NCBI RefSeq assembly: GCF_002157685.2
Contig: NZ_AP026738.1
Span: forward strand, 2,356,001-2,420,000
DNA length: 64,000 bases
Direction: 5' to 3'
Source of the DNA: Comamonas thiooxydans
Lineage (GTDB): Bacteria > Pseudomonadota > Gammaproteobacteria > Burkholderiales > Burkholderiaceae_C
This document shows positions 1 to 8,912 of this stretch, piece by piece. Both the position numbers and the translations under genes were made by a program. The number at the start of each line of letters is the position of its first letter. The first letter of the stretch is position 1. The notes under the pieces are model-generated. The model was not told the DNA's origin. It saw only the letters and a list, made by a program, of their open reading frames with translations, and did not search any database.

Positions 1-1520
1 ACCCCAGCGAATGAGTTCATCACCAGCTTGAGCGCTTGCGACAGTGGTTCGTTCCTGGTGCGTTTGGCCTCATCTCGGGCCTGCCAGAGGGTGGTCACGA
101 TTTCCGGGAGACAGTGCTTCTCGCGAGAAAAGAGCGTGCCCCTTGGGCCTCTGATCGGGAGCTCTGAAGAGTCGGCATGACGACCCTCTACCAAACCCAC
201 GGGGTCAACGAGGAAGGTGCGGATGATTGATGGATAGAGACTCTTGTAGTCCAGAACCACGACGGAGTCGTAGAAGCCAGGCTTGGAGTCCATGACGTAG
301 CCGCCGGGGGAGGACTTTCCTTGAATATCGCCCACGTTGGGCGCGACATACCCCATGCGGTGCATGCGTGGCAAATAGTGATGGCTGAATGCGGCAATAG
401 AGCCACCGAACTGGTCGAGTTGCAGGCCCGTGGTGTGGGCGCGCTCCATCGCAAACTGCAGCAGCTTCGCCTTTTCGAAGATTTGTAGAACCAGCTCGCA
501 GTCGCGTATGTTGTAGGCTGCAAGAGCGGGCTTGTCTAGCTGGTAGCGCCGCTCGATTTCCGCCATCTTGTCGTACTCGTCTCCGATAGCCTTGCCTTCG
601 CCCAGAAGCTCTTGCGCGACGTTCTCGAGGCTGAAGGACGGGAAGCTCCAGACTGCGGCCCTGAGCGCTTCAATCCCGTCAACGACAACTCGTCCTGGCA
701 TGGGAGCAAACAGATAGCCTTGTTTACCGGGATGAGTTCGCCATGCAATGGGCTTGCGCTCGCGCCCCAGGAGTAGTGGTGTTGCACATTCGTCTGCCGT
801 TTTCTGCAGCACACGCAGGTCGAACTGAATGACATTCCATCCAATGATGACGTCCGGATCATTGCGTGCAAACCAGTCGTTGAGCTTGTCAATCATGGCT
901 TTGCGTGTTGAGCAATGAATCAGCTCGAAACCAGGCGTTCTTACGGGTTTGGCAGGAGGCTCACCCAGCATGAAAACGACGCGCTCCGCCATGCCGTCCA
1001 GTGCGATCGAATACAGATCTTGGTGCTGACTGGTCTCGATGTCCAATGACACGACCTTCAGAACCGGCCGGAAATCGGGCGCAGGAACAAGCTTGCAGTT
1101 CACCAGCGCCGCATGTTCTGTCCGACCGCCTTGCAGCGCGACGCCCGCCGTGATGAAGCGCTCCATCAAGTAACGCTCATGTGGTCGAACATCAGCCTCC
1201 AGAAGGGGGATGCCTAGTTGCTGGAGAGTGCGTGCAAGTCGCCGTAGTTGACGAAAACTCCGGGCATAGATACCCAAGACGGGCTCTTGCTGAAAACTCT
1301 TCAGTCCCAGTTCCCGCAATTCCGCTCCAGCCAGGGGAGGGAGTTGCGCTTCTACCGCTTCTCTGTGACGGGCCTCGACGAAAGCCACAGATTTCTGAGC
1401 AGTGAGGAGGACCTTCAGGGGGCCGCTATCGGTTGCCAGCCAATACTCAAGCTCGACGCCCGCCGGTGTGTCTCGCCAATTGCGAGTAAGTATGAATCCC
1501 TGGCGTTCTGGAGATAGCAC
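1..1520 (-). CDS. polB: DNA polymerase II (family B), N-terminal two thirds; gene runs off the left edge
   Basis: Reading the minus strand from 1520 down to 1 gives one uninterrupted frame of about 506 codons. In order it shows the Exo I motif DIET near residue 160, Exo II (GWNVIQFD) near 225, Exo III (YNIRDCE) near 336, polymerase motif A (DYKSLYPSII) near 422 and motif B (KLVMNSFAG) ending at the window edge. This is the layout of family B DNA polymerase II, the SOS-associated repair polymerase with 3'-5' proofreading. The N-terminus matches the E. coli protein pattern (GFILTRNWRDTP). No ATG fits: a TGA lies upstream, so the start is probably GTG at 1520 or TTG at 1535. The motif B tyrosine of the family is alanine here (codon at 6-8). 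The C-terminal third lies outside the window. The local G+C looks lower than in most neighbours. Confidence 0.93.
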   Translation of the reverse strand, partial: MLSPERQGFILTRNWRDTPAGVELEYWLATDSGPLKVLLTAQKSVAFVEARHREAVEAQLPPLAGAELRELGLKSFQQEPVLGIYARSFRQLRRLARTLQQLGIPLLEADVRPHERYLMERFITAGVALQGGRTEHAALVNCKLVPAPDFRPVLKVVSLDIETSQHQDLYSIALDGMAERVVFMLGEPPAKPVRTPGFELIHCSTRKAMIDKLNDWFARNDPDVIIGWNVIQFDLRVLQKTADECATPLLLGRERKPIAWRTHPGKQGYLFAPMPGRVVVDGIEALRAAVWSFPSFSLENVAQELLGEGKAIGDEYDKMAEIERRYQLDKPALAAYNIRDCELVLQIFEKAKLLQFAMERAHTTGLQLDQFGGSIAAFSHHYLPRMHRMGYVAPNVGDIQGKSSPGGYVMDSKPGFYDSVVVLDYKSLYPSIIRTFLVDPVGLVEGRHADSSELPIRGPRGTLFSREKHCLPEIVTTLWQARDEAKRTRNEPLSQALKLVMNSFAG

Positions 1521-1936
1521 GAAAGATGAAGTCAAGCGAATGTGACTGTCTTGAACCGGAGTTCAAGGCCATGGCTGTGTGTGATGGCATGAGCTTGCAG
1601 AGCAAGCCACATGTCTCGAACGAAGTTCCAATGAAATGATACCCAGCAATCATGACCGCGTTTTTCCAACAGAGCCACGTCAACAGCAATCTAGGCGTTC
1701 CACAGATCCAAAGCGGATGGAGCACATAGATGGAGTGATGCAAATGCTCCGAGAGGGCTGAAAACCGTCATCAAGTTGCCGCCGATCGATGGCTGCCTCT
1801 ATCGATAGCAGGCATTAGTAGAAGCTTGGTCTGAAATTCCGAACTGGCGTGAGAGTTGCGCGGGACGCCAGGGTTCGAGTTTTCAGGCCATATGCGAGGA
1901 CGGATGGATTCAGAGGATGAAAGGGGCGGTGGGGCA
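1521..1936. other. Intergenic stretch upstream of polB
   Basis: About 416 bases separate the LysR stop from the polB start. Small open frames here have no recognisable features. I see no clear LexA-type CTGT-N8-ACAG operator, repeat or terminator. It presumably contains the polB promoter. Confidence 0.5.
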
Positions 1937-2869
1937 TCAAGCCAGGTCATCTGACATGGCAATATGCATTTTCAAGGCTTCTATGAATTGAGTCTCGGCA
2001 AGCTGTCGATCTGCGCCTCTCCGTAGCGCGACGTACATGTTGAGGTGAACAGCTGGCTCGGTCAGCATCGCTATGTTCAAGCCGTGCTGCTGGCATTCCT
2101 CCATCATGAAGGAGGGGACGACCGCGTTACCCAGGCCCGCTTTCACCATGGCAATCATGGTGCCCAGAAAATTCATTTCTGCCCGCTCTTCCTGGCTTGC
2201 CTTGACGCGGGGAAGATGCTTGTCAATCAAGGCCTGAATCGGGTTTGAAATCGGCAGAGCAATCATGGGCAGGCCATCCAGGGATTTCCATGTTCGGTGC
2301 TGGATCTGTTTGCTGTGCCGCTTCTCTCCCGGGCCGATGCTCATGAGCCGGAATCGGCACACCGATTCTCTGAGCAGGCCTGCGGCAGGTTTCACAAAAA
2401 ACGCCATACCCATGTTGGCATGTCCTTCAAGAACCGCTTGCCGAACGGTATCGAGGCTGCCATCCATGACCTGGATCCGCACCTCGGGATGTTTGCGCGC
2501 AAATTCGGCCACAACCTTCGGCAATAGGCAGGTCGCGATCACTGGCGTTGCCGCAATCGTCAGGGTTGAACGAGAGGCAGAGGAGCTGCCTTGCAAGGCC
2601 AGACCCAGTTGCCGCAGTTCCGTCACCACTCTTTCGGCATAGGGCTGCAGCAGTCGGCCTGCGTCGGTCAATGCCACTGCGCGTGTGGTTCGCTCGAATA
2701 GCCTGACCCCCAGCTGGCGCTCCAGCTCCTTGACCAGCATGCTGACTCCCGACGGAGACAGATGAATGCGCTCTGCCGCTGAAGCAAAGCTGCCGCACTT
2801 GCATATCTCGAGAAACGCCTGCAGTTGACGGCTTCCGACATTAATCAGCTTTACTGATGAATTCACCAA
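1937..2869 (-). CDS. LysR-family transcriptional regulator
   Basis: A 310-residue protein with the LysR arrangement. The N-terminal winged helix-turn-helix is at about residues 14-73 (AFLEICKCGSFASAAERIHL, then LERQLGVRLFERTTR) and is followed by a substrate-binding co-inducer domain. It is transcribed away from the Bug receptor and FAD monooxygenase genes, with 65 bases between start codons. That is the usual arrangement for a LysR regulator controlling the divergent operon and itself. The likely inducer is the aromatic substrate of the neighbouring monooxygenase, but nothing in the sequence identifies it. Confidence 0.9.
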   Translation of the reverse strand: MVNSSVKLINVGSRQLQAFLEICKCGSFASAAERIHLSPSGVSMLVKELERQLGVRLFERTTRAVALTDAGRLLQPYAERVVTELRQLGLALQGSSSASRSTLTIAATPVIATCLLPKVVAEFARKHPEVRIQVMDGSLDTVRQAVLEGHANMGMAFFVKPAAGLLRESVCRFRLMSIGPGEKRHSKQIQHRTWKSLDGLPMIALPISNPIQALIDKHLPRVKASQEERAEMNFLGTMIAMVKAGLGNAVVPSFMMEECQQHGLNIAMLTEPAVHLNMYVALRRGADRQLAETQFIEALKMHIAMSDDLA

Positions 2870-2934
2870 AAATTCCCGTTTGATTCAAATCAATGGACGC
2901 GGTGCAATTGCAGCACAAAACACAAGGAGACACC

Positions 2935-3933
2935 ATGCTTACACCTTCCGCCGGAGGCCTGGCCCTGAGCCGCCGCAAGGCGCTTCTTACCCTGGCTGCC
3001 GCAGCAGCTGCGGGTTCCCCCGGACTTTCGGCATTCGCGAATACGCAGGCTCCTGTGCGGCTGGTTGTGCCATTCACGCCAGGCACGGGCATCGATCTGA
3101 TTGCCCGAGTCATCGGCCCCAAGCTCTCGGAGCGCTTTCAGCGTCCCTTCATCGTGGACAACAAGCCAGGGGCCTCGGGCAATATCGGTACCCTGGAGGT
3201 GGTCCGCTCCACTCCCGACGGAACGACTTTGCTTGTCACCGTGAACACATTGGTGATGAATACCGAGCTATACCCCAAGATGGGATATAGCCCGGTTCGT
3301 GATCTCAGCGCCATCAGCCAGACCAGCGTAGGTCAATTGGTACTGGTCACGGGCTCTCAATCCCGGATCACGGATCTGAAGGAGCTCATCAGCTATGCAC
3401 AGAAAAATCCTGGCGTGCTGAACTATGGCTCGCCCGGTGCCGGAACCCCCCATCACCTGGCAACAGAGCTGCTCAAGAGCAAAGCCAGGATATCGCTCAC
3501 ACATGTCAGCTATCGCGGCACGGCCCCGGCCTTGACCGACTTGCTGGGCGGACAGATTGATCTGATGTTTCTCCCTATCCACGTCGCCTTGCAGCACATC
3601 AAGGCAGGCAAGCTTCGCGCGCTTGCGATAAGTTCAGACACGCCGTCCCCGCTCCTGCCTCAGGTGCCCTCGCTGAGGAGTCTGAATCTGGGCGATATGA
3701 ATGTGGACATGTGGTATGGCTTGCTGGGCCCCAAAGGCCTGTCTCCCGAGTTTGTGCGCAGCATCAACGAAGCCTTGAAGAGCATTCTTGCTCAGCCTGA
3801 AGTTGCCAAAGCATTCGAGTCCCAGGGCATGACGCCCCAGCACAGCACTCCTCAAGCCTTCCAGGCCTTGATTGAAGCCGATGCCAGGCGCTGGGGCAAT
3901 CTCATCAAGACCCAGGGCATTACTGCCGAATAG
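2935..3933 (+). CDS. Bug/TctC-family periplasmic substrate-binding protein
   Basis: A 332-residue exported protein. The start at 2935 is chosen because AGGAG lies at 2925-2929. The N-terminus has a twin-arginine-like signal (LSRRKALLTLAAAAAAG) ending near ANTQA. The mature part has the TctC/Bug hallmarks: LVVPFTPGTGIDLIARV, DNKPGASGNIG and STPDGTTLL. Bug proteins bind carboxylates or aromatic acids and usually feed a TctAB permease, but most in betaproteobacteria are orphans. No permease gene is adjacent here. It precedes the FAD monooxygenase by 23 bases, so the pair is probably one operon under the divergent LysR regulator. Confidence 0.92.
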   Translation: MLTPSAGGLALSRRKALLTLAAAAAAGSPGLSAFANTQAPVRLVVPFTPGTGIDLIARVIGPKLSERFQRPFIVDNKPGASGNIGTLEVVRSTPDGTTLLVTVNTLVMNTELYPKMGYSPVRDLSAISQTSVGQLVLVTGSQSRITDLKELISYAQKNPGVLNYGSPGAGTPHHLATELLKSKARISLTHVSYRGTAPALTDLLGGQIDLMFLPIHVALQHIKAGKLRALAISSDTPSPLLPQVPSLRSLNLGDMNVDMWYGLLGPKGLSPEFVRSINEALKSILAQPEVAKAFESQGMTPQHSTPQAFQALIEADARRWGNLIKTQGITAE

Positions 3934-3956
3934 GTTGGCCATCACAAGAAAAGCAA

Positions 3957-5582
3957 ATGAATATGCAAGTCAATCAGACACAAGCGCCAGACAAGGATGC
4001 CGATGTAGTCATCGTGGGTGGCGGCCCTGTGGGCATGGGGCTGGCGATAGAGCTGGGTCAGCGCGGCATCCGTTGTATCGTCGTGGAGCGCTACGCCAAG
4101 CCGCAACCGATTCCCAAGGGGCAGAACCTGACCCAGCGCACCATGGAGCACTTCCACGCCTGGGGTGCTGAAAAGGAGCTTCGCGCGGCTCGTACCATTC
4201 CGCCTGAATACGGCATAGGAGGCCTGACGGCCTACAACACATTGCTGGGGTCTTATTCCTACGACTGGCTCCAGCGCGATCTCGTCAAGCCTTACTACTT
4301 CACGGCCAACGAGCGCCTGCCTCAGTACGCCACGGAAGCGGTTCTGCGGGACAGAGCTGCCGAGCTGCCATCTGTTGAGACCCTCTACGGCTGGAATTTC
4401 GATAGCTTGCAGCAGGACGACGAGGGTGTCAGCGTCACGGTATCCGAAAAAAACGGATCGGATGGCAGGACGCTGCGTGCGAGCTATGTCGTGGGCTGTG
4501 ATGGAGCGCGCTCTGGCGTGCGTCAGCAAGCGGGCATCACCCAGACCAAGACCGATCATGACCGCCTCATGGTTCTGCTCGTGTTCCGCTCACAGGGACT
4601 GCACACGTTGCTTGAGCGCTTTCCCGGCAAGTCTTACTACAACGTGCTTCAGCCTGAACTCAAGGGCTACTGGAAATTTTTCGGCCGCGTCGATCTGGGC
4701 AATACCTGGTTCTTCCATGCGCCAGTGCCACCGGGAACCACGGCAGACAACTTCGACTTCCGGGCGTATCTGGAAGATGCTGTTGGAGCATCTTTTGATG
4801 TCGAGTTCGAACATATCGGCTTCTGGGATCTGCGCTTCATGCTTGCCGACAGCTATCGCTCAGGCCGGGTCTTTATAGCCGGGGATGCAGCGCACAGCCA
4901 TCCTCCCTATGGCGGCTATGGGGTGAACTCGGGCCTGGAAGATGCTCGTAATCTCGGGTGGAAGCTGGCAGCTGTGTTGAAAGGCTGGGGCAGCGGAGCG
5001 CTGCTGGACTCCTATGATCAGGAGCGCCGTCCTGTATTCAGATCCACAATTGACGACTTTATTGCCAAGTCCATAGAGACGGATCACCAGTTTCTGGACA
5101 GCTTTGATCCGGCAAAGGACAGGAGTGCCTTTGAAGCCGCCTGGAGTCAGAGGGCCAATGGGGCCGCAGGCGAGGTGCATGCTTTCGAGCCCAACTATGA
5201 GGGCTCTCCCATTGTGCGTAGTGCTCGGGCGTCGGCCGTTAGCAATTGCAGTGCCAAGGGTTCACATATATTCACGGCACGTGCCGGTCACCACCTGGCT
5301 CCGGCCGCGCTCGGCGATGGCAGAAATATATTCGAGCATTTGGGGCAGGGCTACACGCTGCTGGCAGCCGATACGCCCGCTCAAACGCTTGAGACGTTTC
5401 GGTATATTGCCGACACCAAGCGGCTGCCCCTGACTATTGTCGAAACCACCAGAACGGATGAGTTTGCGCGCTATGGATCTGACTTGATACTGATTCGTCC
5501 GGATGCATTTGTGGCCTGGACGAATAGCGAGAAATTCCTGTCGAACGAGGATGTGGAAAATCTGCTCAAGGCAGTCGTCTGA
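3957..5582 (+). CDS. FAD-dependent aromatic monooxygenase (PheA/TfdB-type)
   Basis: A 541-residue flavoprotein hydroxylase of the FAD_binding_3 family. Visible motifs are the Rossmann GGGPVGMGLAIELGQRG near residue 23, the DG motif GCDGARSGVR near 182 and the GD motif GDAAHSHPPYGG near 309. A C-terminal thioredoxin-like extension is typical of phenol-hydroxylase-like members. These enzymes use NAD(P)H and O2 to hydroxylate phenolic or related rings in the cytoplasm. It follows the Bug receptor closely. The specific substrate cannot be read from the sequence. ATG at 3963 is an alternative start. Confidence 0.88.
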   Translation: MNMQVNQTQAPDKDADVVIVGGGPVGMGLAIELGQRGIRCIVVERYAKPQPIPKGQNLTQRTMEHFHAWGAEKELRAARTIPPEYGIGGLTAYNTLLGSYSYDWLQRDLVKPYYFTANERLPQYATEAVLRDRAAELPSVETLYGWNFDSLQQDDEGVSVTVSEKNGSDGRTLRASYVVGCDGARSGVRQQAGITQTKTDHDRLMVLLVFRSQGLHTLLERFPGKSYYNVLQPELKGYWKFFGRVDLGNTWFFHAPVPPGTTADNFDFRAYLEDAVGASFDVEFEHIGFWDLRFMLADSYRSGRVFIAGDAAHSHPPYGGYGVNSGLEDARNLGWKLAAVLKGWGSGALLDSYDQERRPVFRSTIDDFIAKSIETDHQFLDSFDPAKDRSAFEAAWSQRANGAAGEVHAFEPNYEGSPIVRSARASAVSNCSAKGSHIFTARAGHHLAPAALGDGRNIFEHLGQGYTLLAADTPAQTLETFRYIADTKRLPLTIVETTRTDEFARYGSDLILIRPDAFVAWTNSEKFLSNEDVENLLKAVV

Positions 5583-5652
5583 AAGAGCGAGACAGCTCGA
5601 TGCCCCTTCGCCTGAATCGCACCTGGGCCTGGGCGAGGGGCCGCCTTGGCTA

Positions 5653-5670
5653 CCGGGACTGGTGTCCCGG
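5653..5670. terminator. Hairpin between convergent genes
   Basis: CCGGGAC at 5653-5659 and GTCCCGG at 5664-5670 form a perfect 7-bp stem with a 4-base loop, between the stop codons of the monooxygenase and the M20 hydrolase. There is no T-run, so termination by this hairpin is only a guess. Confidence 0.35.
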
Positions 5671-5719
5671 CAGCGCAATCATGGCTGCACCAAAAGTGCC
5701 CGGCCCGAGCGGGCAGGGT

Positions 5720-6976
5720 TCAGGCAATCAGCGCGCGGGTCAGCAGATCGACTCCTGCCAGGAAATCGTCTATGTCCATGGCCTCATACGGATTGTGAGA
5801 GCCATTTTCGTTGCGGATAAAGACCATGGCCGAGGGCACGCCTGCATTGGCGAACACTGCTGCATCATGGCCGGCTCCGCTTGCCATGCGCTCCAGTTTC
5901 GTGTTCTGGGCGGCGGCTGCTTCCAGACGGTTCAGCCAGCCCGCATCCATGGTGGCCGGTTCCGTGAACAGGCGCTCGTCGAACTCGAAACGCACGCCAC
6001 GGGCGCGCTCTATGGCCTGGCATTCTTCGCGCATCAGGGTATAGAAGCGCTCCAGGGTCTGGGTGTCCTGGCTGCGCACCTCAAAGCTGAATGCCACTTC
6101 GCCGGGAATGACGGAAACGGCATGCGATTGCGCCGAGGTGGAGCAGATGCCCGTGGTCATCACCATGTCCATGCCCATCTGCAGCAGCACACGCCAGTGT
6201 TCGTCCATACGCGACAGCAGCTCGGCAACCGCCAGCAATGCATCCTTGCGCAGCCAGCGCGGCACGGCGCCCGAGTGGCCGGTTTCGCCGATGCAGCGGA
6301 TCAGGTTGTGGCGGACGTTGCCGCGGATGCCTGTGACCAGGGCCACCGGCCAGCCGCGATTGACCATGACCGGACCCTGCTCGATATGCAGCTCCAGATA
6401 GGCAGATACATTCGCGAGATCCAGCAGCGGCTCGGCGCGTTGAATGGCGTCGATATCGGCGCCACAGCGCGACATGGCTTCGCTCAGCACGCCTGCGCCA
6501 TCGCGGTGAGGGCGTTTCAATGTGGCGGCGGGCAGCTTGCCCAGCAGGGACAGAGAGCCGAGGTAGGCCTTTCCGTACCAGGCGCTTTCCTCGCCGCGCA
6601 GGGCCAGAACGCGCAGTGGCGGAGCCTGTTCGTGGCGGCCGCGCAGCTGAAGCAGCATCAGCATGCCGGCGACAATGCCTGCCAGTCCGTCGAAGTTGCC
6701 GCCCTGCGGCACGGAATCGGCGTGCGAGCCAACCACGATGTAGGGTTCCGTCCGGTTTTCCTCTGGCAGGCTCAGCCACAGGTTGCCGGCTCGATCCCAT
6801 TCATGGTTCAGGCCCAGATCTGCGGCCCGCTTCTCAAGTATGCGCAGCGCGGCCGTCTCGCCTGCGCCGTAGCTTTCGCGGGTGACGCCAAGGCCGTCGC
6901 GGGTGGCATCGCGAATTTCCGAGAGCAGGGCTTGCGCCAGTGCGCTGGTATCCGTCATGGTGTTGCAGGCCATCAT
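5720..6976 (-). CDS. Zn-dependent M20 amidohydrolase (allantoate/N-carbamoyl amino acid type)
   Basis: A 418-residue member of the AllC/HyuC/beta-ureidopropionase group of peptidase family M20. It shows the first metal motif GSHADSVPQGGNFDG near residue 87, the acidic pair in RGEESAWYG, the LELHIEQGPV motif and the late SGAGHDA motif. These enzymes hydrolyse the N-carbamoyl group of ureido acids, releasing CO2 and ammonia. The start codon overlaps the stop of the phosphoribosyltransferase gene (ATGA), with GGAG just upstream, so the two are translationally coupled. The pairing suggests pyrimidine or carbamoyl-aspartate catabolism. The exact substrate (allantoate, N-carbamoyl-beta-alanine, carbamoyl aspartate) is not determined. 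Confidence 0.87.
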   Translation of the reverse strand: MMACNTMTDTSALAQALLSEIRDATRDGLGVTRESYGAGETAALRILEKRAADLGLNHEWDRAGNLWLSLPEENRTEPYIVVGSHADSVPQGGNFDGLAGIVAGMLMLLQLRGRHEQAPPLRVLALRGEESAWYGKAYLGSLSLLGKLPAATLKRPHRDGAGVLSEAMSRCGADIDAIQRAEPLLDLANVSAYLELHIEQGPVMVNRGWPVALVTGIRGNVRHNLIRCIGETGHSGAVPRWLRKDALLAVAELLSRMDEHWRVLLQMGMDMVMTTGICSTSAQSHAVSVIPGEVAFSFEVRSQDTQTLERFYTLMREECQAIERARGVRFEFDERLFTEPATMDAGWLNRLEAAAAQNTKLERMASGAGHDAAVFANAGVPSAMVFIRNENGSHNPYEAMDIDDFLAGVDLLTRALIA

Positions 6977-7671
6977 GCTCCGCTACCTCCATGTCGAATG
7001 GACCAGTCCACAGGCGAGGCCGAGAAGTCCGCCAGCGTGGCCTTTTGCTCTGCACTGAGCTGTCCGCTCGCAAGCAGCGCTTCATGCAGCTGATTCCATG
7101 TCGCTAGAGCATGCAGGGACAAGGCGTGATCGGCCAGGGTGCCTGCCTGGGGGGCATAGAGCGCATAGTCGAGCAGAACCAGCACGTCCTCGACCACGGG
7201 ACCGGCGCGGCGCAGGGCGGCAACCGTCCCGGCCTTGGAGCGGCCGTCGGTGGTGACGTCATCCACCAGCAGGACCTTGGCATCGGCAGGCAGGCGGCCT
7301 TCGAGCTGGGCGGTGATGTCCCAGCCGACAGGACGCTTGCGCAGATAGAGCATGGGCAGCTCCAGTCGCTCGGCCAGCCATGCCGCAAAGGCAATGCCCG
7401 AGCTTTCGGTTCCCACGATGGCATTGATGCCGCTGGCGGCAATCAGTGGTCGCATGCGGCGAGCTGCAATGTCCATGATTTCGCTGCGCAGAGCGACATC
7501 GGACATCAGGACCTGGGCATCCACATAGACCGGGCTGGCCCAGCCCGAGGTGTAGATGAACGGTTGATGCGAAGCAATGCGTACAGCGCCGAGGCCGACC
7601 AGGGCCTGGGCAACGCGTGGCGCGTCGGAAGCGGATAGAAGCATGAGCGTGTGTGTTGGCAAAGTGGGCAT
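6973..7671 (-). CDS. Orotate phosphoribosyltransferase-like protein
   Basis: A 232-residue type I phosphoribosyltransferase. The PRPP-binding motif VLLVDDVTTDGRSKAG lies in the C-terminal half. The IVGTESSGIAFAAWLAERL and YLRKRPVG segments match the OPRT fold, with the lysine/arginine that contacts orotate or pyrophosphate. The family converts orotate and PRPP to OMP in pyrimidine synthesis or salvage. The start at 7671 (MPTLPTHT) is preferred; 7644 is possible and neither has a strong ribosome site. Coupling to a carbamoyl hydrolase rather than to other pyr genes suggests a catabolic or salvage paralogue rather than the housekeeping pyrE. Confidence 0.82.
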   Translation of the reverse strand: MPTLPTHTLMLLSASDAPRVAQALVGLGAVRIASHQPFIYTSGWASPVYVDAQVLMSDVALRSEIMDIAARRMRPLIAASGINAIVGTESSGIAFAAWLAERLELPMLYLRKRPVGWDITAQLEGRLPADAKVLLVDDVTTDGRSKAGTVAALRRAGPVVEDVLVLLDYALYAPQAGTLADHALSLHALATWNQLHEALLASGQLSAEQKATLADFSASPVDWSIRHGGSGA

Positions 7672-7821
7672 GTTAAGTAGGCAGGCTTGCGGCAAGAAGT
7701 GGCTAAAATTCCTCGAGCCGTTCCAAAACGTGATGGCTTGAGCTGCGCATCTGGGTGTTGACCGCTGCGTCCTGTCTGAAATCCCTGGCTGCGCTCCCGA
7801 GCGCCTGCTTGTCATCGCCCC

Positions 7822-8742
7822 ATGTCCGACTTCACTTCGCCGCGTAGTTTTTTGCGCCAGATAGACCTGTCATCGCTGGATCTGTTCGTGCTGATCTGCG
7901 AACACGGCAGTATTGCGCGGGCGGCCGAGCAGGGCGGCATGGTCGCCTCGGCGGTCAGCAAGCGTGTTGCCGAACTGGAATCCCTGGCCCGTACTCCCTT
8001 GCTGCTGCGCCATGCCCGCGGGGTGCGCCCGACCCCTGCCGGAGAGTTGCTGCTCGCGCATGCGCGCACGATTCTTCTGGGTGTCGAACACCTGCGTGAC
8101 GACCTTGGTGAATATGCGCGGGGCGTACGCGGGCTGGTGCGCCTCAGTGCCAATGCCTCCGCCGTGGAGCAGTTCTTGCCTGAGGATATTGCGATCTTCG
8201 TGAAGCATCATCCCGATATCCGCATCGATCTGCGCCAGGCAACCAGTCGCTCGGTGGCGCGTGCCGTGCGCGATCACATGGCTGATCTGGGGGTCTGCAG
8301 TCCAAGCGACGAAGTCGAGGGCCTAGAGTCCATGCCGTACCGGCATGAACGCATGGTACTGATCATGCCCAATGACCACGCTCTGGCCCATCATCAGGAA
8401 CTGGCCTATGAAGAGGCACTGGACTACGCACAGATCGGTTTGCGCGACAGCAGCATCGTTCAGGAGGTGCTCAATCAGGAAGCCCGCGCCGGCCGACGTA
8501 TGCTGCGCCAGCGCATCGAGGTCGACAGCCTGAGTGCCATGTGCCGAATGATCGAATGCGGGCTGGGTGTAGGCGTCATGCCCGAAGGCGCGTACCAGAG
8601 ACTGGGCGAGGCTCGTGCTCTGCATGCGGTGCCGCTGACCGATGCCTGGGCAGAGCGCAGCCTCAAGCTGTATGCCAATAGCTTTGCCGACCTGCCTGCT
8701 CCGGCCAGACATTTTGCGCAGGCGCTGATGCCGAAGGAGTGA
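7822..8742 (+). CDS. LysR-family transcriptional regulator
   Basis: A 306-residue LysR protein. The helix-turn-helix is at about residues 16-75 (LFVLICEHGSIARAAEQGG, then LESLARTPLLLRHARGVRPT), followed by a type 2 periplasmic-binding-like effector domain. It is divergent from the phosphoribosyltransferase/M20 pair with about 150 bases between starts, so it is the probable regulator of that pair. The effector is unknown. Confidence 0.9.
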   Translation: MSDFTSPRSFLRQIDLSSLDLFVLICEHGSIARAAEQGGMVASAVSKRVAELESLARTPLLLRHARGVRPTPAGELLLAHARTILLGVEHLRDDLGEYARGVRGLVRLSANASAVEQFLPEDIAIFVKHHPDIRIDLRQATSRSVARAVRDHMADLGVCSPSDEVEGLESMPYRHERMVLIMPNDHALAHHQELAYEEALDYAQIGLRDSSIVQEVLNQEARAGRRMLRQRIEVDSLSAMCRMIECGLGVGVMPEGAYQRLGEARALHAVPLTDAWAERSLKLYANSFADLPAPARHFAQALMPKE

Positions 8743-8912
8743 GGCAGAGCGGATGGCATGACGCGATATGCCTTTGCTGGAGTCACTTCAGCTGGTCAAG
8801 GCCGATGTCTGCAATTGCGTGCCTGCAAAGCGATGGGCAAGTGACGCAGGCAGCCTGCACGGCCCAGGCACGTCGGTTTGTGGATGACTCCTGAGCGAAT
8901 CACCGGCAGGTC

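Noticed and set aside
188..892. Two minus-strand frames (188-523 and 536-892) that look like genes
   Set aside because: They are out-of-frame shadows. The real frame on the same strand is DNA polymerase II, with all exonuclease and polymerase motifs in order.
5600..7093. Long plus-strand open frame of about 497 codons
   Set aside because: It is antisense to the M20 hydrolase, low in recognisable motifs and an effect of high G+C.
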